Shown: one piece after another, positions 33,000 through 45,378 of the stretch
How positions within the stretch are numbered: the stretch's first letter is position 1
Layout of the letters: each line of letters begins with the position of its first letter
Source: Acanthopleura granulata
Lineage: Eukaryota > Mollusca > Polyplacophora > Chitonida > Chitonidae
DNA length: 64,000 bases
Direction of reading: 5' to 3'
Assembly (NCBI GenBank): GCA_016165875.1
Contig: JABBOT010000080.1
Location: 45,435,272 to 45,499,271, forward strand
The notes under the pieces: generated by a model
Databases searched by the model: none
What the model was told of the DNA's origin: nothing
Seen by the model: the letters and a program-made list of their open reading frames with translations, nothing else
Position numbers and translations under genes: made by a program

Positions 33000-34610
33000 A
33001 AGCAGCCTCATCGCAATTGGTTACATTTTGGTTAACCATTACATGGTTACAACTGTCTCCTACAGTTGTTAATGTTCATGCATTGAAAGCCGACGTCTCG
33101 GGTGACAGTAAATGTCACTAAAAGACCCATCATACATTGTTTAACAAATCAAATGCACCGCTGTGAAAAATGACTGTAACTCGAATGTTTATGACAGCAC
33201 CTTATGGCTTTTAAATATTTCAAATGACTCCAGTAAACTACATCGCCTGATGCAACAGGGGATTGTTGTAAACTACGTCTCCTTAACTAAGGCAGGCAAC
33301 ATCATTTACGAAAAAAATACTGGAAACTTGATTTACTAAGTTTTGAGATGGCGACCTTAGAACTGTATTACCTGTGCAATGCATCACTCCGTACTGTTTA
33401 TTAGAAACTTTGTCACTCTGAGCACTTATCAGTCTACTGCTCCTAAATATTTAGGAAAGTATGATTTCATATGGAAATCATATGTGTTCGATGTATCTTC
33501 TGTCAACACTTTGATCCGAAAACAAATGACTGACGTCCTCTACAAGCTGCAGCGTCATGTAATCAGGAACAAGGCGGCATAATCTCGATGATTTTCCGCG
33601 TAATTAATCATTTTTCCACTTCTGATTTATGGAATAAACACAGTCTTTAGCTCGTGACCTTGCAGTTGTAGATTTATTAAAATCGAACCGAAAAGTGCGT
33701 TTCTCTGGAACTTGAAGCAAACGAAATTGCTTCACTGTTTGCAAAATTTGGTCCCTCAAGATCAATCGTTACAGATGTTTGATATACCTGTTTTAAAGTA
33801 ATTGCCACACGTATGTTATTTGACTGCTTCTTTCTACCTCGTATAGTGTCTCTTTGAAGGCCCCGTGATAACACTGCCACTGATGTGGCATTACCATATT
33901 AGTGCAGTGAAAACGTAGTGTTTAGGCAGTATTTGATAAAATATAAGGCGCTAGTTTTGTGAAAAAGTAAAAGCTGTCGAGAAAACTTTTGAAAGAATAC
34001 AAAGTAAATCATGACATGCATGTTAACAACACGACTGAAAGCCTCTGTGATTTGATTCTGGCAAAAGTCTCAATCAATGTATTAAAGTGTAATGCATCTG
34101 CTGGCTGCCTAACATTCCGACATATCATTCCAGCCCTAAGAATACACCACAGTTTAACCATATCATACAACTGTCAAGCGAATATCAAATTCAGAGATGG
34201 GTTAAGCATTTAAAGTAAAGACAACATCTAGATAAGCGAGCACACTGAAAGACTTTGGGTTGTGTAGAGTTAATTTTCGATTCGGATCAGAAAACTTTAG
34301 AGTAAGGCTTAGTTACTTTAAAAGATTCAGTGTTGGCTGAGGTAGCGTCGTTTAAAGGTGTGAATATTCAAATAATTTTATTCATATGTGTTTCTCCCAA
34401 TGTTGACATTTCAATCAGCATAGTGTACATGTGTACGTACGTGTTCAGCTCTTTGTGTGTGCAGAGAGCACAGTGATTACACTAATCACTTTAACACGTC
34501 AGTTGATTTGGGATACTTTTTGGCATGCAGATGATGCTTAATTTGAACATATTGTTAAGATATTGTGGTTCATCTATGTGCGATGGTTTTTTTTTATCTG
34601 AAATTAATGG
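33000..34610. other. 3' flank of receptor B1, no gene seen
   Basis: Conserved almost base for base in unit B2. It contains short open frames on both strands without recognisable content, and an AATAAA at about 33632. Confidence 0.4.
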
Positions 34611-35860
34611 TCTTTTTCGGTGATTTGTTGTTTTGTCTCAATGATAATGTTTACTAACGTGGGGTATTCTTTCGTGATAATGATGTTTATTGAGGTGTCG
34701 TTGTTTTGGCTCGATGATGATATTTGCTAACGTCTGTTTTTTTTTCGCTTTAATGATGTTTACTTAGGTGTCGTGGTTTTGGATCGATGATGATGATGTT
34801 TACTAACATGTGGTGTTTTTTCGTGATAATGATGTTTGCCTGATTTTGTCCCGATGATGGCATTTACTGGCGTTGGGTATTTTTTCATGATAATGGTGTT
34901 TGCTGAGATGTTGTGGCTTTGTCTTGGGCGTGATGTTTACTGACGTGTTTTGGTTTTGTTGTAAGCGTAATGTTTAGTGGTGTTTTTTACTCGATGTGTT
35001 CGCCTGATGTTGACTGACCTACTGTAGTTTTGTCTAGAGCTTGATGTTTGTTTGCGTGCTGATTTTGTCGTTAGCATCATATCTACTGAGAGGTCATGGC
35101 TCTGGTTTTGCCGCGAGCACGACGTTCACTGGTCTGTCGTTTTTATGCTGTGAATATGATGTTTTGTCATAAGTATGATATTTTATGACGTATCGTGGTC
35201 ATGCCGTGAACGTGATGTTTACTTGTGTGTCGTGCTGTTCTCGTGAGGTTGTTTTTTAACAACGAGTCGTTATTTTACTGTGAGCCTGATGTTGACTGAC
35301 GTGTTGTGATTTTCCCGTGAGCATGATGTGTCGATGTGCCGTGGTCTTGTCATGGGCATGAAGTATGCTGAAGTATCGTGGTTTTTATATTGACATGGTT
35401 TTTTACTGCTGTGTCGTTACGGTAGTTTTGTCATGAGCATGAAGGATAATGTCGTGTGTTGGTGTTTATACTGACGTGTCCTAGTCTTGTCTTAAGATTG
35501 ATGTTTGCGGACGCGTCGTGATCTTGCCCTGAGCATAATGTGTTCTGACGTGTCGTGAATTTTTGCTAACACGACGTTTACTGATTTGTTTTGATTTTGT
35601 CGTGATCATGATGTTAACTTACGTTTTTAGGGTGGGATCCGATCTGAGATTTTCTTCCTTGCTGTCGTGAAAATGTTTACTAATATACCGTGGGTTTTGG
35701 TGTTAGGATAGTGGACATTTACATGTCGTGATTTGGGCGTCAGCATGATATTTTATATACGTGTTAAAGACGTGCATATTTGTTGTTTTTGTGCCCAGCC
35801 TGTTCCACGCGAATGTGTCGTGAATTCTGTGTCGTGATTTGTGTGCCGTGATTTCTGGCC
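34611..35860 (+). repeat. 37-bp minisatellite rich in TGACGT (unit B1)
   Basis: Roughly 33 degenerate head-to-tail units of about 37 bp. A typical unit begins gatgtttactgacgtgtcgt and continues ggttttgtcgtgagcat. TGACGT(G), a CRE/ATF-type half site, recurs across units, as does GTCGTG. Period checked on consecutive units near 35500-35620 (37, 36, 37 bp). Strong purine/pyrimidine strand bias (G+T-rich top strand). No coding. Confidence 0.85.
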
Positions 35861-36145
35861 TGGATATAAAATACGCGCACATGTCGTTGTTGTTGCCTCG
35901 TCAGGTTTTGGCATGTACTTCCAATGCGCAACAAGGTGTACCCAAATATGATGTATGTAATCATTAAAACTGTGTGCGAACAATGCACGGATTGAGCAGT
36001 TAACATTTATGGTAGTCTGGCGCTTACTGATTCGATGTTACAGAGAAAAGTTTTTAAGAACGAAACTAACAAACTGGATTTACACCCCAGAATGCTAAAG
36101 CTCAGTGAAAAGAAAGAATACACAGTTCATATTACTTGGCGCCAT

Positions 36146-36780
36146 TTACAGCACCACGCCAAACGCATAAACCACCCTGGAGAGGGAGTACTTCAGGCAG
36201 TTCTGGTACAGTTTTTTGGCCGAGGGAAGGTCAACAGGTCTTGGTATGGCGTCTTCGACATTTGCTACCAAATGCTTCTGCTCCTCAAATGCCATGTCTT
36301 CCATGCCTTCCGTGCTTAAGATACTGCTGCGGGTCTGTGCCTGTGCTGGCCCAAACATAAGTCCGAATGGTGTCGTTCACGCATTCCACGCCTGCGTAGG
36401 TAAACCCTTCAGATTTGTCGAGGATGAAGGTGACCCATGCTTGACTGAACTGGCTGCCTTGTGAGATGAAATCAAGGTGGAACATTTCGGGTGTTCGCTT
36501 GTGGCTAAGATCGTAGTCGTAATGCGATTTCATGTATCCTGCCCTCGTGACATAATAATAAGCCGTCGTTTCCACTTCTTTTTTGCAGCCAATCTGTGTC
36601 TGGGTAGACCCGAAACTCGGCGCAAATTCGTTCGTATTCAATTCGGTCGTAGGGGTTGTCGATCAGACTCCTTGCATCATGTTGTGGGAGTGGTGCCTTA
36701 ATCTCTTTCAGAATACGACGCACTTGATAGTACTCGTGGAAGTGGAATACGGAGTTGCTTAGTCGTGTGTCCGCTATGAT
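36146..36780 (-). pseudogene. Decayed virus-like protein frame, copy in unit B2
   Basis: Second copy of the fossil frame at 27021-27655, with the same frame breaks and only a few substitutions (for example acacgtgg to actcgtgg near 36731). It is separated from the rest of the element by the duplication junction. Confidence 0.4.
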
Positions 36781-37240
36781 GTAATTTTCCTTTCACACCA
36801 TAAAACCTGTCGTGCCCCACCATACGGCGAAATTAAGTTGGTTCTGCTACCAGGCCATGATTAGGTATGTTTAAATGAGCAGATGTCAAAGTTGTATGTG
36901 CATCTTGCTGATCGTTCCAAGCTCTTAAAGCCCTTGACCCTTGTCTAACTTTCTGGTGTAGAAACATACTCATTAACATACAATCGGGCAATTAGGTTTC
37001 TGATTATTCGTACACGGTAGGCTTTGAAAACACAGCACATGGGGCGTCTCAAACGTGTCCAACAAATTCTGGATTCGTAGTAACCGCTGTAGGCCAGTAT
37101 TTATATTAAACTGATTTTATTCAAAATATGTTTTCAACTGCCACAGAGTGCATCGCATCGGAGATTGTTAATCAACTAGTTATGTCAAATATGATAAACT
37201 CTTTAAACTGGTTGTCATCGCTACTCCAGTAAGATTGTTG

Positions 37241-37479
37241 CACGAGTATGAGGGGTTAGAGCGTCCGTCTAAAGGTCGGGGGATCGGTGATCGGACACCA
37301 GACTTAAAATGGTACTTGTTGCTGCCTCGCTAGTTGCTCGACACTTACGGGATATAGCATTGAAACTGGCCGGCCCGGTGTCAGTATAATGTGGCTGGGT
37401 GAGGTGTCATGTCGGGTGTCTTCGGCATATGACTGAAGAAATTGTTGAGTGCGACGTTAAATTCAAGCATACACACATA
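37241..37479 (+). mobile_element. tRNA-headed SINE, second type (unit B2)
   Basis: Duplicated copy of the SINE at 28118-28354, essentially identical and therefore not an independent insertion. Confidence 0.75.
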
Positions 37480-40400
37480 AAAGCCTGTATCCTAATCATA
37501 CAATGAATACAGCCAGGTCTTCTCTTCTAACGGACAGATCAATGGACGCTTAGATATTTATAAAGATATTGAAAGCAACATGACCATTTTATCATCAATA
37601 GCGAAGAAAATACTGCCATATCTATTCGAGACTTTTTTAAGCAAGTGTTGCACTGCGAGTGGCCATGAGGGAGGGTAAACTTCGCGTGACGTTGGGGTAG
37701 ATGAGAGGTTTACAGATCATCTGGAAAATATCAATTCAAGTAAGCCACACATTTTATATCTTTCCGTAATTTTGATCTACACACGGTCAGTAAAACCGAT
37801 TATAACCGGCCTGTCGGTGTTTATGTTCACGTTATCCTATATCCTGGAGACTGGCCTTGGTCATCTATGATTAGGCCTATACTTTCTCCTGCAAAACAAA
37901 GGTCTGAGTTACAAGTCACCAAAACAACTAAAAATACATATAAAGGAAGAAATAAGAACGGGCCTCTGTATAGATGAGCACATATGCTTGTATGCTTTAT
38001 TACCTCTTTTGGAGCTCGTGTTAAAGGTTTTTCCGGAAATAGTGATTACTGGCATAGAACATCCCCCTTTGTTAGCGGTTGGAATACAAATATCTGGTGT
38101 AACGCCTAGATTGCCTCACCAAGCCGGTAAAATTGGCTCGCATATAATACTCACTCAGTGTCAACACCTTTTGGCCACTGTTAACTGAAACTTTTCTGAG
38201 GTTTTTCACTATGCCTAATACTCTCATTTATATTTATAATACTCAACGTATTAATGTTGTGGACATGAAAGTTTAATCAATATCAAAATCAAATGCCATG
38301 CTAGTTTTGTTGACCTTCATCAAAATATTAACGTTGCGCATTGCAAATGTTCTGTCCAAAAGGGCGATTTCGCCCACCACTATGCGCGCACAACCCCTGG
38401 CCCATGGTTAAGAGGAATCAGACACAACCATGATGTACAGCCCTAAAGATTCTGGACACTCAGTCCATATTTAATAACAACGCAGTTATTCTCAATGTAA
38501 ATTTTAAGGAAAGCTAATAGAGAAAAGGCGTTTGATGGGATATCCTTGATACATTTGTATTTGCCGTTGATTGACCCTACAAGTGCTAAATGGCGATAGT
38601 TGTGGCGTATCACAACATATACAACATTGCGCATTTAGTCACCGCGAAGCACAAACCGCTGCTATCCCTGCATCAAGCGTAATTAGACACAATTACAAAA
38701 CAGAATCCTCAAGAATCTGGATAATCCATCCATATTTAATTATCTATGGACTCATTGAGAACTGTGAAAATGATTAATTGAACGAATATCCCTGACACAC
38801 TAGTTTTTGTGGTTATGTTTCGTGGCTTTAAGGCAAAATCTGTACATCTAGGAGTACAAACAACTGCATTCGCATTCCAGCCGTCATCCATGATGGGCGT
38901 TCCGGAAAAACAATGCCAAGGCACGTTTCACAAAACAGCGTTCAATACAAACCACCATACGACTAAAATAGCAATAAATTCGGACAGTTTCAGGCAAAGG
39001 GAAACAGTCAGCCGTTTTCAGTGATGAATTAAACATGTAAGGAATGTACATTCGAATGCAGACTCGTTTTATATTCTGGTTTCCACTTAAAATTTAAATA
39101 TTAAGATTAAGCCCCTTATGTTGCAGGCAAATAGACTGGAAACCATTCTTCTCTGTGTTTACAAGGCTTTTCTTTGTGAGTGGGACAATGTTTGGCTACT
39201 TTTTATAGAACGCGATGTTAGGATAAAGAGGTCGCGATGTGGTTAGGTCTTTGTCCACGCATCAGCGTCTTTGTAGGGGTACGCCCATTTGATGTGTGCC
39301 TGGTATCTTCATTTTCTTTGCATTTGATGGTGTGGACAGGCATGGCTTTTATCTGAGAAAATATTTTAAATTATCCTTATTCCGAAAGTAATATACTAAA
39401 AGTTCTGCATATGGTATTTATATATCTCGCCGAGTTATTGATTAACCTTTATCATTAGCATAATATACAGAAAAAATCCTACCAACTGCATCCAGTTTGG
39501 ACCATAGTTGTAAGGGGGTGAGGTATTAAGACTGATATTTAGCCATAGCTGAGGTATGAAATCTTTTCAAAAACAATGTCTTCCTACATTTATTTTTGCT
39601 TAAATTTTAAAACATATATGAGTGTATATGTCGTTGGAAGAAAGGGTCAATTCTGGTCTTGCTATAAATGCTATAGCGAACTGAAAATTTTTCCATCAAT
39701 TTGACACCACTTTAGAGCTTTTTATATCCCATTTAGGGGCGAAGAAATTTGTTACCCAGAAACCTATGTGCACAAAACTTGCATCCCAGCACTTCTAAGC
39801 TTTGTGCGAAATGTGATTTGGGCACGACCTCCCTCCTCATGGTTGCAAAGATAAATTTGTCTTTTGTTTTACCAGAGTTTTTGACACACTGATGTTGAAG
39901 AAATAAATACAGCCTTGATCTATGCATGTAGAGGTTGTAGTGTGGTGTTTAGCGAGTATATACTCTTCAGCTAATCTTTGTGGAAAGTGAGGTCGTGAAT
40001 TCCACTGCAAGTGTATACCATGTTCTTTTCTTGTGACTAAAATTATACCGCGTCAAGGGCAATACTTTACAGCGAAGACGGATATATTCTGTCTTCGTTA
40101 AGGTCTGCAAAAATTATTCACATGTTTTAGTGCGGTGACGACATTAACATCAGCAAAACTACCATTTTAGTATTCCGTAGCCCGAGCAAAATTATTAATT
40201 ATTAATTGTTATTGACGTGATGAATGGTTTTCGGCATGCACTCGTTACAACCATAGACGTCAAACAAGGTATCAAATCAAGTACAGACATGCAACAGTCT
40301 AGTGAATAGGTATACATAGTACAGAGGCAGAACAAGGGCATAATAATATTAATCTTTAGAAGATTTGTGTAGAATCGATTTAATGCAGTTCATTAGGCCT

Positions 40401-40490
40401 ATGTACATTAAACATAATATATAACAATGTAAAAAGCGCATGAAAACATTGTAAATCCCAATCCCAATATGGTCACAACGGTTGAGCGGC
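37480..40490. other. Non-coding part of unit B2
   Basis: Matches 28360-31300 in unit 1. It contains the extra 84 bp at 38841-38924 and lacks about 13 bp near 39204 relative to unit 1. No gene recognised. Confidence 0.4.
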
Positions 40491-40491
40491 A

Positions 40492-40743
40492 TTATGGCTG
40501 ATGACTTCCATTCAGACAGGGTTGGCATTTATGAATAAACAAAGTTTCTTTAACATCAAACAAAGTTTGGTTTCCCTCCTGAACAGTGTAAAATGGACAG
40601 ATCGTGACAAGAGTTTTTACAGAAAGAGCGAATCACAGGAATCAGAACACTATGATTTTGCTCGTCTGACCAATGTATTACTTGCCGCACCCACAGCATA
40701 TGAGTACATATACAACATTTAGAGTCGCAAGACTTTTTAACAG
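40492..40743 (-). mobile_element. Penelope-like GIY-YIG remnant (unit B2)
   Basis: Duplicated copy of the remnant at 31309-31560 with a few extra substitutions. The VVYVLICCGCGK opening and the KETLFIHKCQPCLN end remain readable. Confidence 0.58.
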
Positions 40744-40792
40744 AGGTGGCGGAAACAATTTAATGCTGTGACCTTCCAGTATATGTATATTC

Positions 40793-40831
<39 letters not shown>

Positions 40832-41103
40832 TTGTTTTATAGTTCCAGCATGTGTGTGTATATATATATATACAAGCATTTATGAGAAATGCTACATATA
40901 TATATATTTACCCATTTTACTTGTTTGCAGCCTTCCATATAGCATTGGTAGACTTTGGGTTGCAACGGAAGCGGTGGTGGACATCATCAATTAAGGAGCC
41001 ATTCTAAGTGAAAAACAGGCTTGAATGGAATAAAACTTGTCTGGAAGCAGACTCAACTTGATAGACTGAAGAGGACATAGGATTTAATCGGAGTGGTAAA
41101 CTG

Positions 41104-42161
41104 ATGAAAGGATCGTGGATTGATATGGATGGGCGGTTTTCGGATTTGAACAGATCGTGGTTCGGGCCTTTTGGACCCATGCTTAACGTGAATTGTCCGC
41201 AAAACTCATCTCTGGAATCCTTAAATCTGGCAGCATTTAACGACAGTTGTGACCTCCGTGAAGATTTTAACGCAAACAGTTTCTTAACGATGGCCAGAAA
41301 CACTGTTTTTGCTTTTTCCCTCACCAATGCCTTTGGAGCGATATTTATGAATGGATCTGTCTTGTGGGCATTATCTCGTGTCGTCATCGTTGAAGGCCAA
41401 GGCATTTATTCAGAACACGACGATTGCTAACCTGTTACTCCCGGTTGTATCGTGCATCGACCTGCCTTCCCTGATTGGACGGCGTGCCAGTCTTACGATA
41501 CAAATTTGTGCCAGTGGAGTCTACTTCCTTGCCTTCACGATCGCCTCATTTGTTCAGACCCTGTCAGTCTTTGGTCTCACATTGGATCGTTTATATGCCG
41601 TAGCCAAACCTCTGCGATATGGCACTATTGGTTACAGCAGGGGGCAAAAGGTACTATTCGTGGCCTTTCCATGGCTGGCTGCTATATTTATCTGGGGCTG
41701 TTTTCTCGTTATTTACTACGTTCATTTGCCACCGTCTCCAGACGAAGTATCAGTCGCTTGTTTTGTTGTTACGTCAACGTTTCATGTGATGTGGAAAGCA
41801 GGGATGGTGGATGCTTTTTTAATTTTCTTTCACAGTCTTTCCTTTATGATTTACATGGTAGTTTTTATCTGCTTCAAATGACATAACAAACATCTCTAAT
41901 AGTACTACAAAGGAAACCACCTTTTCTTTGGCCGTTACTTATTTCGTAATAAACGTTACCACACTCTGTCTCTATCTCCCTACCCCCATATATTCAATAG
42001 TTTTTCAAGAAATGGTGAACGATCCTAGAGAGAGAGATCAGTTTATTTTGACCTTGAAGGGTTTGGAATGCCTTTATTTTTTTAATTCATCCCTTAACCC
42101 TCTGTTGCTAGTGATAAGGGCTCTGTCAATTCGTGAAAACCTATCACTCAAATGCTCCTAA
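41104..42161 (+). pseudogene. Class A GPCR, B type, multiply broken (unit B2)
   Basis: Copy of the receptor at 31918-32991. The start and extracellular tail are intact. A 5-bp deletion after the TM1 end (cgtgtaaagtcgtc in unit 1, cgtgtcgtc here, about 41381) shifts the frame. TM2 to TM5 continue in the new frame to the same TGA seen in unit 1 (41879-41881), and an 11-bp deletion immediately after it shifts the frame again. TM6, TM7 (NSSLNPLLLVI) and the tail are readable at 41928-42161. The shared stop predates the duplication and the two deletions postdate it. No full-length receptor can be made from this copy. Confidence 0.88.
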
Positions 42162-42169
42162 ACGCTTTG

Positions 42170-43780
42170 AAGCAGCCCCATTGCAATTGGTTACATTTTG
42201 GTTAACCATTACATGGTTACAACTGTCTCCTACACTTGTTAATGTTCATGCATTGAAAGCCGACGTCTCGGGTGACAGTAAATGTCACTAAAAGACCCAT
42301 CATACATTGTTTAACAAATCAAATGCACCGCTGTGAAAAATGACTGTAACTCGAATGTTTATGACAGCACCTTATGGCTTTTAAATATTTCAAATGACTC
42401 CAGTAAACTACATCGCCTGATGCAACAGGGGATTGTTGTAAACTACGTCTCCTTAACTAAGGCAGGCAACATCATTTACGAAAAAAATACTGGAAACTTG
42501 ATTTACTAAGTTTTGAGATGGCGACCTTAGAACTGTATTACCTGTGCAATGCATCACTCCGTACTGTTTATTAGAAACTTTGTCACTCTGAGCACTTATC
42601 AGTCTACTGCTCCTAAATATTTAGGAAAGTATGATTTCATATGGAAATCATATGTGTTCGATGTATCTTCTGTCAACACTTTGATCCGAAAACAAATGAC
42701 TGACGTCCTCTACAAACTGCAGCGTCATGTAATCAGGAACAAGGCGGCATAATCTCGATGATTTTCCGCGTAATTAATCATTTTTCCACTTCTGATTTAT
42801 GGAATAAACACAGTCTTTAGCTCGTGACCTTGCAGTTGTAGATTTATTAAAATCGAACCGAAAAGTGCGTTTCTCTGGAACTTGAAGCAAACGAAATTGC
42901 TTCACTGTTTGCAAAATTTGGTCCCTCAAGATCAATCGTTACAGATGTTTGATATACCTGTTTTAAAGTAATTGCCACACGTATGTTATTTGACTGCTTC
43001 TTTCTACCTCGTATAGTGTCTCTTTGAAGGCCCCGTGATAACACTGCCACTGATGTGGCATTACCATATTAGTGCAGTGAAAACGTAGTGTTTAGGCAGT
43101 ATTTGATAAAATATAAGGCGCTAGTTTTGTGAAAAAGTAAAAGCTGTCGAGAAAACTTTTGAAAGAATACAAAGTAAATCATGACATGCATGTTAACAAC
43201 ACGACTGAAAGCCTCTGTGATTTGATTCTGGCAAAAGTCTCAATCAATGTATTAAAGTGTAATGCATCTGCTGGCTGCCTAACATTCCGACATATCATTC
43301 CAGCTCTAAGAATACACCACAGTTTAACCATATCATACAACTGTCAAGCGAATATCAAATTCAGAGATGGGTTAAGCATTTAAAGTAAAGACAACATCTA
43401 GATAAGTGAGCACCCTGAAAGATTTTGGGTTGTGTAGAGTTAATTTTCTTATCGGTTCAGAAAACTTTAGAGTAAGGCTTAGTTACTTTAAAAGATTCAG
43501 TGTTGGCTGAGGTAGCGTCGTTTAAAGGTGTGAATATTCAAATAATTTTATTCATATGTGTTTCTCCCAATGTTGACATTTCAATCAGCATAGTGTACAT
43601 GTGTATGTACGAGTTCAGCTCTTTGTGTGTGCAGAGAGCACAGTGATTACACTAATCACTTTAACACATCAGTTGATTTGGGATACTTTTTGGCGTGCAG
43701 ATGATGCTTAATTTGAACATATTGTTAAGATATTGTGGTTCATCTATGTGCGATGGTTTTTTTTTATCTGAAAATAATGG
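42170..43780. other. 3' flank of receptor B2, no gene seen
   Basis: Same as 33000-34610 with a handful of substitutions. Confidence 0.4.
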
Positions 43781-45029
43781 TCTTTTTCGGTGATTTGTTG
43801 TTTTGTCTCAATGATAATGTTTACTAACGTGGGGTATTCTTTCGTGATAATGATGTTTATTGAGGTGTCGTTGTTTTGGCTCGATGATGATATTTGCTAA
43901 CGTCTGTTTTTTTTCGCTTTAATGATGTTTACTTAGGTGTCATGGTTTTGGATCGATGATGATGATGTTTACTAACATGTGGTGTTTTTTCGTGATAATG
44001 ATGTTTGCCTGATTTTGTCCCGATGATGGCATTTACTGGCGTTGGGTATTTTTTCATGATAATGGTGTTTGCTGAGATGTTGTGGCTTTGTCTTGGGCGT
44101 GATGTTTACTGACGTGTTTTGGTTTTGTTGTAAGCGTAATGTTTAGTGGTGTTTTTTACTCGATGTGTTCGCCTGATGTTGACTGACCTACTGTAGTTTT
44201 GTCTAGAGCTTGATGTTTGTTTGCGTGCTGATTTTGTCGTTAGCATCATATCTACTGAGAGGTCATGGCTCTGGTTTTGCCGCGAGCACGACGTTCACTG
44301 GTCTGTCGTTTTTATGCTGTGAATATGATGTTTTGTCATAAGTATGATATTTTATGACGTATCGTGGTCATGCCGTGAACGTGATGTTTACTTGTGTGTC
44401 GTGCTGTTCTCGTGAGGTTGTTTTTTAACAACGAGTCGTTATTTTACTGTGAGCCTGATGTTGACTGACGTGTTGTACTTTTCCCGTGAGCATGATGTGT
44501 CGATGTGCCGTGGTCTTGTCATGGGCATGAAGTATGCTGAAGTATCGTGGTTTTTATATTGACATGGTTTTTTACTGCTGTGTCGTTACGGTAGTTTTGT
44601 CATGAGCATGAATGATAATGTCGTGTGTTGGTGTTTATACTGACGTGTCCTAGTCTTGTCTTAAGATTGATGTTTGCGGACGCGTCGTGATCTTGCCCTG
44701 AGCATAATGTGTTCTGACGTGTCGTGAATTTTTGCTAACACGACGTTTACTGATTTGTTTTGATTTTGTCGTGATCATGATGTTAACTTACGTTTTTAGG
44801 GTGGGATCCGATCTGAGATTTTCTTCCTTGCTGTCGTGAAAATGTTTACTAATATACCGTGGGTTTTGGTGTTAGGATAGTGGACATTTACATGTCGTGA
44901 TTTGGGCGTCAGCATGATATTTTATATACGTGTTAAAGACGTGCATATTTGTTGTTTTTGTGCCCAGCCTGTTCCACGCGAATGTGTCGTGAATTCTGTG
45001 TCGTGATTTGTGTGCCGTGATTTCTGGCC
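43781..45029 (+). repeat. 37-bp minisatellite (unit B2)
   Basis: Copy of the 34611-35860 array with the same unit order and almost the same length, so there has been little unit turnover since duplication. Confidence 0.85.
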
Positions 45030-45297
45030 TGGATATAAAATACGCGCACATGTCGTTGTTGTTGCCTCGTCAGGTTTTGGCATGTACTTCCAATGCGCAA
45101 CAAGGTGTACCCAAATATGATGTATGTAATCATTAAAACTGTGTGCGAACAATGCACGGATTGAGCAGTTAACATTTATGGTAGTCTGGCGCTTACTGAT
45201 TCGATGTTACAGAGAAAAGTTTTTAAGAACGAAACTAACAAACTGGATTTACACCCCAGAATGCTAAAGCTCAGTGAAAAGAAAGAATACACAGTTC

Positions 45298-45378
45298 CCC
45301 CTTACCCCCCCCAAAAAAAAACAAAAAAAAGAGAAACAAACAAAACAAAAACAAAAAGCAAACAAACAAAATATACAT
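45298..45378 (+). repeat. C-run plus A-rich low-complexity tract at the end of duplication B
   Basis: Starts with a broken C-run (cccccttacccccccc) and continues with about 60 bp of A-rich sequence broken by single C or G. It lies immediately after the right breakpoint of unit B2. Confidence 0.85.

Larger units (their letters stand above)
27001..36125 (+). repeat. Tandem duplication B, unit 1
   Basis: 9125 bp directly followed by a near-identical second unit (36126-45297). The order within the unit is virus-like remnant, SINE, short dispersed repeats, GIY-YIG remnant, AT microsatellite, receptor pseudogene, 37-bp minisatellite. Differences are scattered substitutions and small indels, plus one 84-bp indel. 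All three boundaries share GTTC (gctGTTCata, acaGTTCata, acaGTTCccc), a 4-bp microhomology. A false duplication from unmerged haplotypes in an assembly would look the same. Confidence 0.92.
36126..45297 (+). repeat. Tandem duplication B, unit 2
   Basis: Near-identical to 27001-36125, offset 9125 at the left rising to about 9170 at the right because of indels. The main difference is 84 bp at 38841-38924 absent from unit 1. It ends at GTTC followed by a C-run and A-rich tract. It lacks the 24640-27000 part of the virus-like segment, which shows that the breakpoint lies inside that segment. Confidence 0.92.

Noticed and set aside
34611..35860. CRISPR-like regular repeats
   Set aside because: Units are contiguous and degenerate, with no constant repeat alternating with unique spacers, and the setting is animal DNA.
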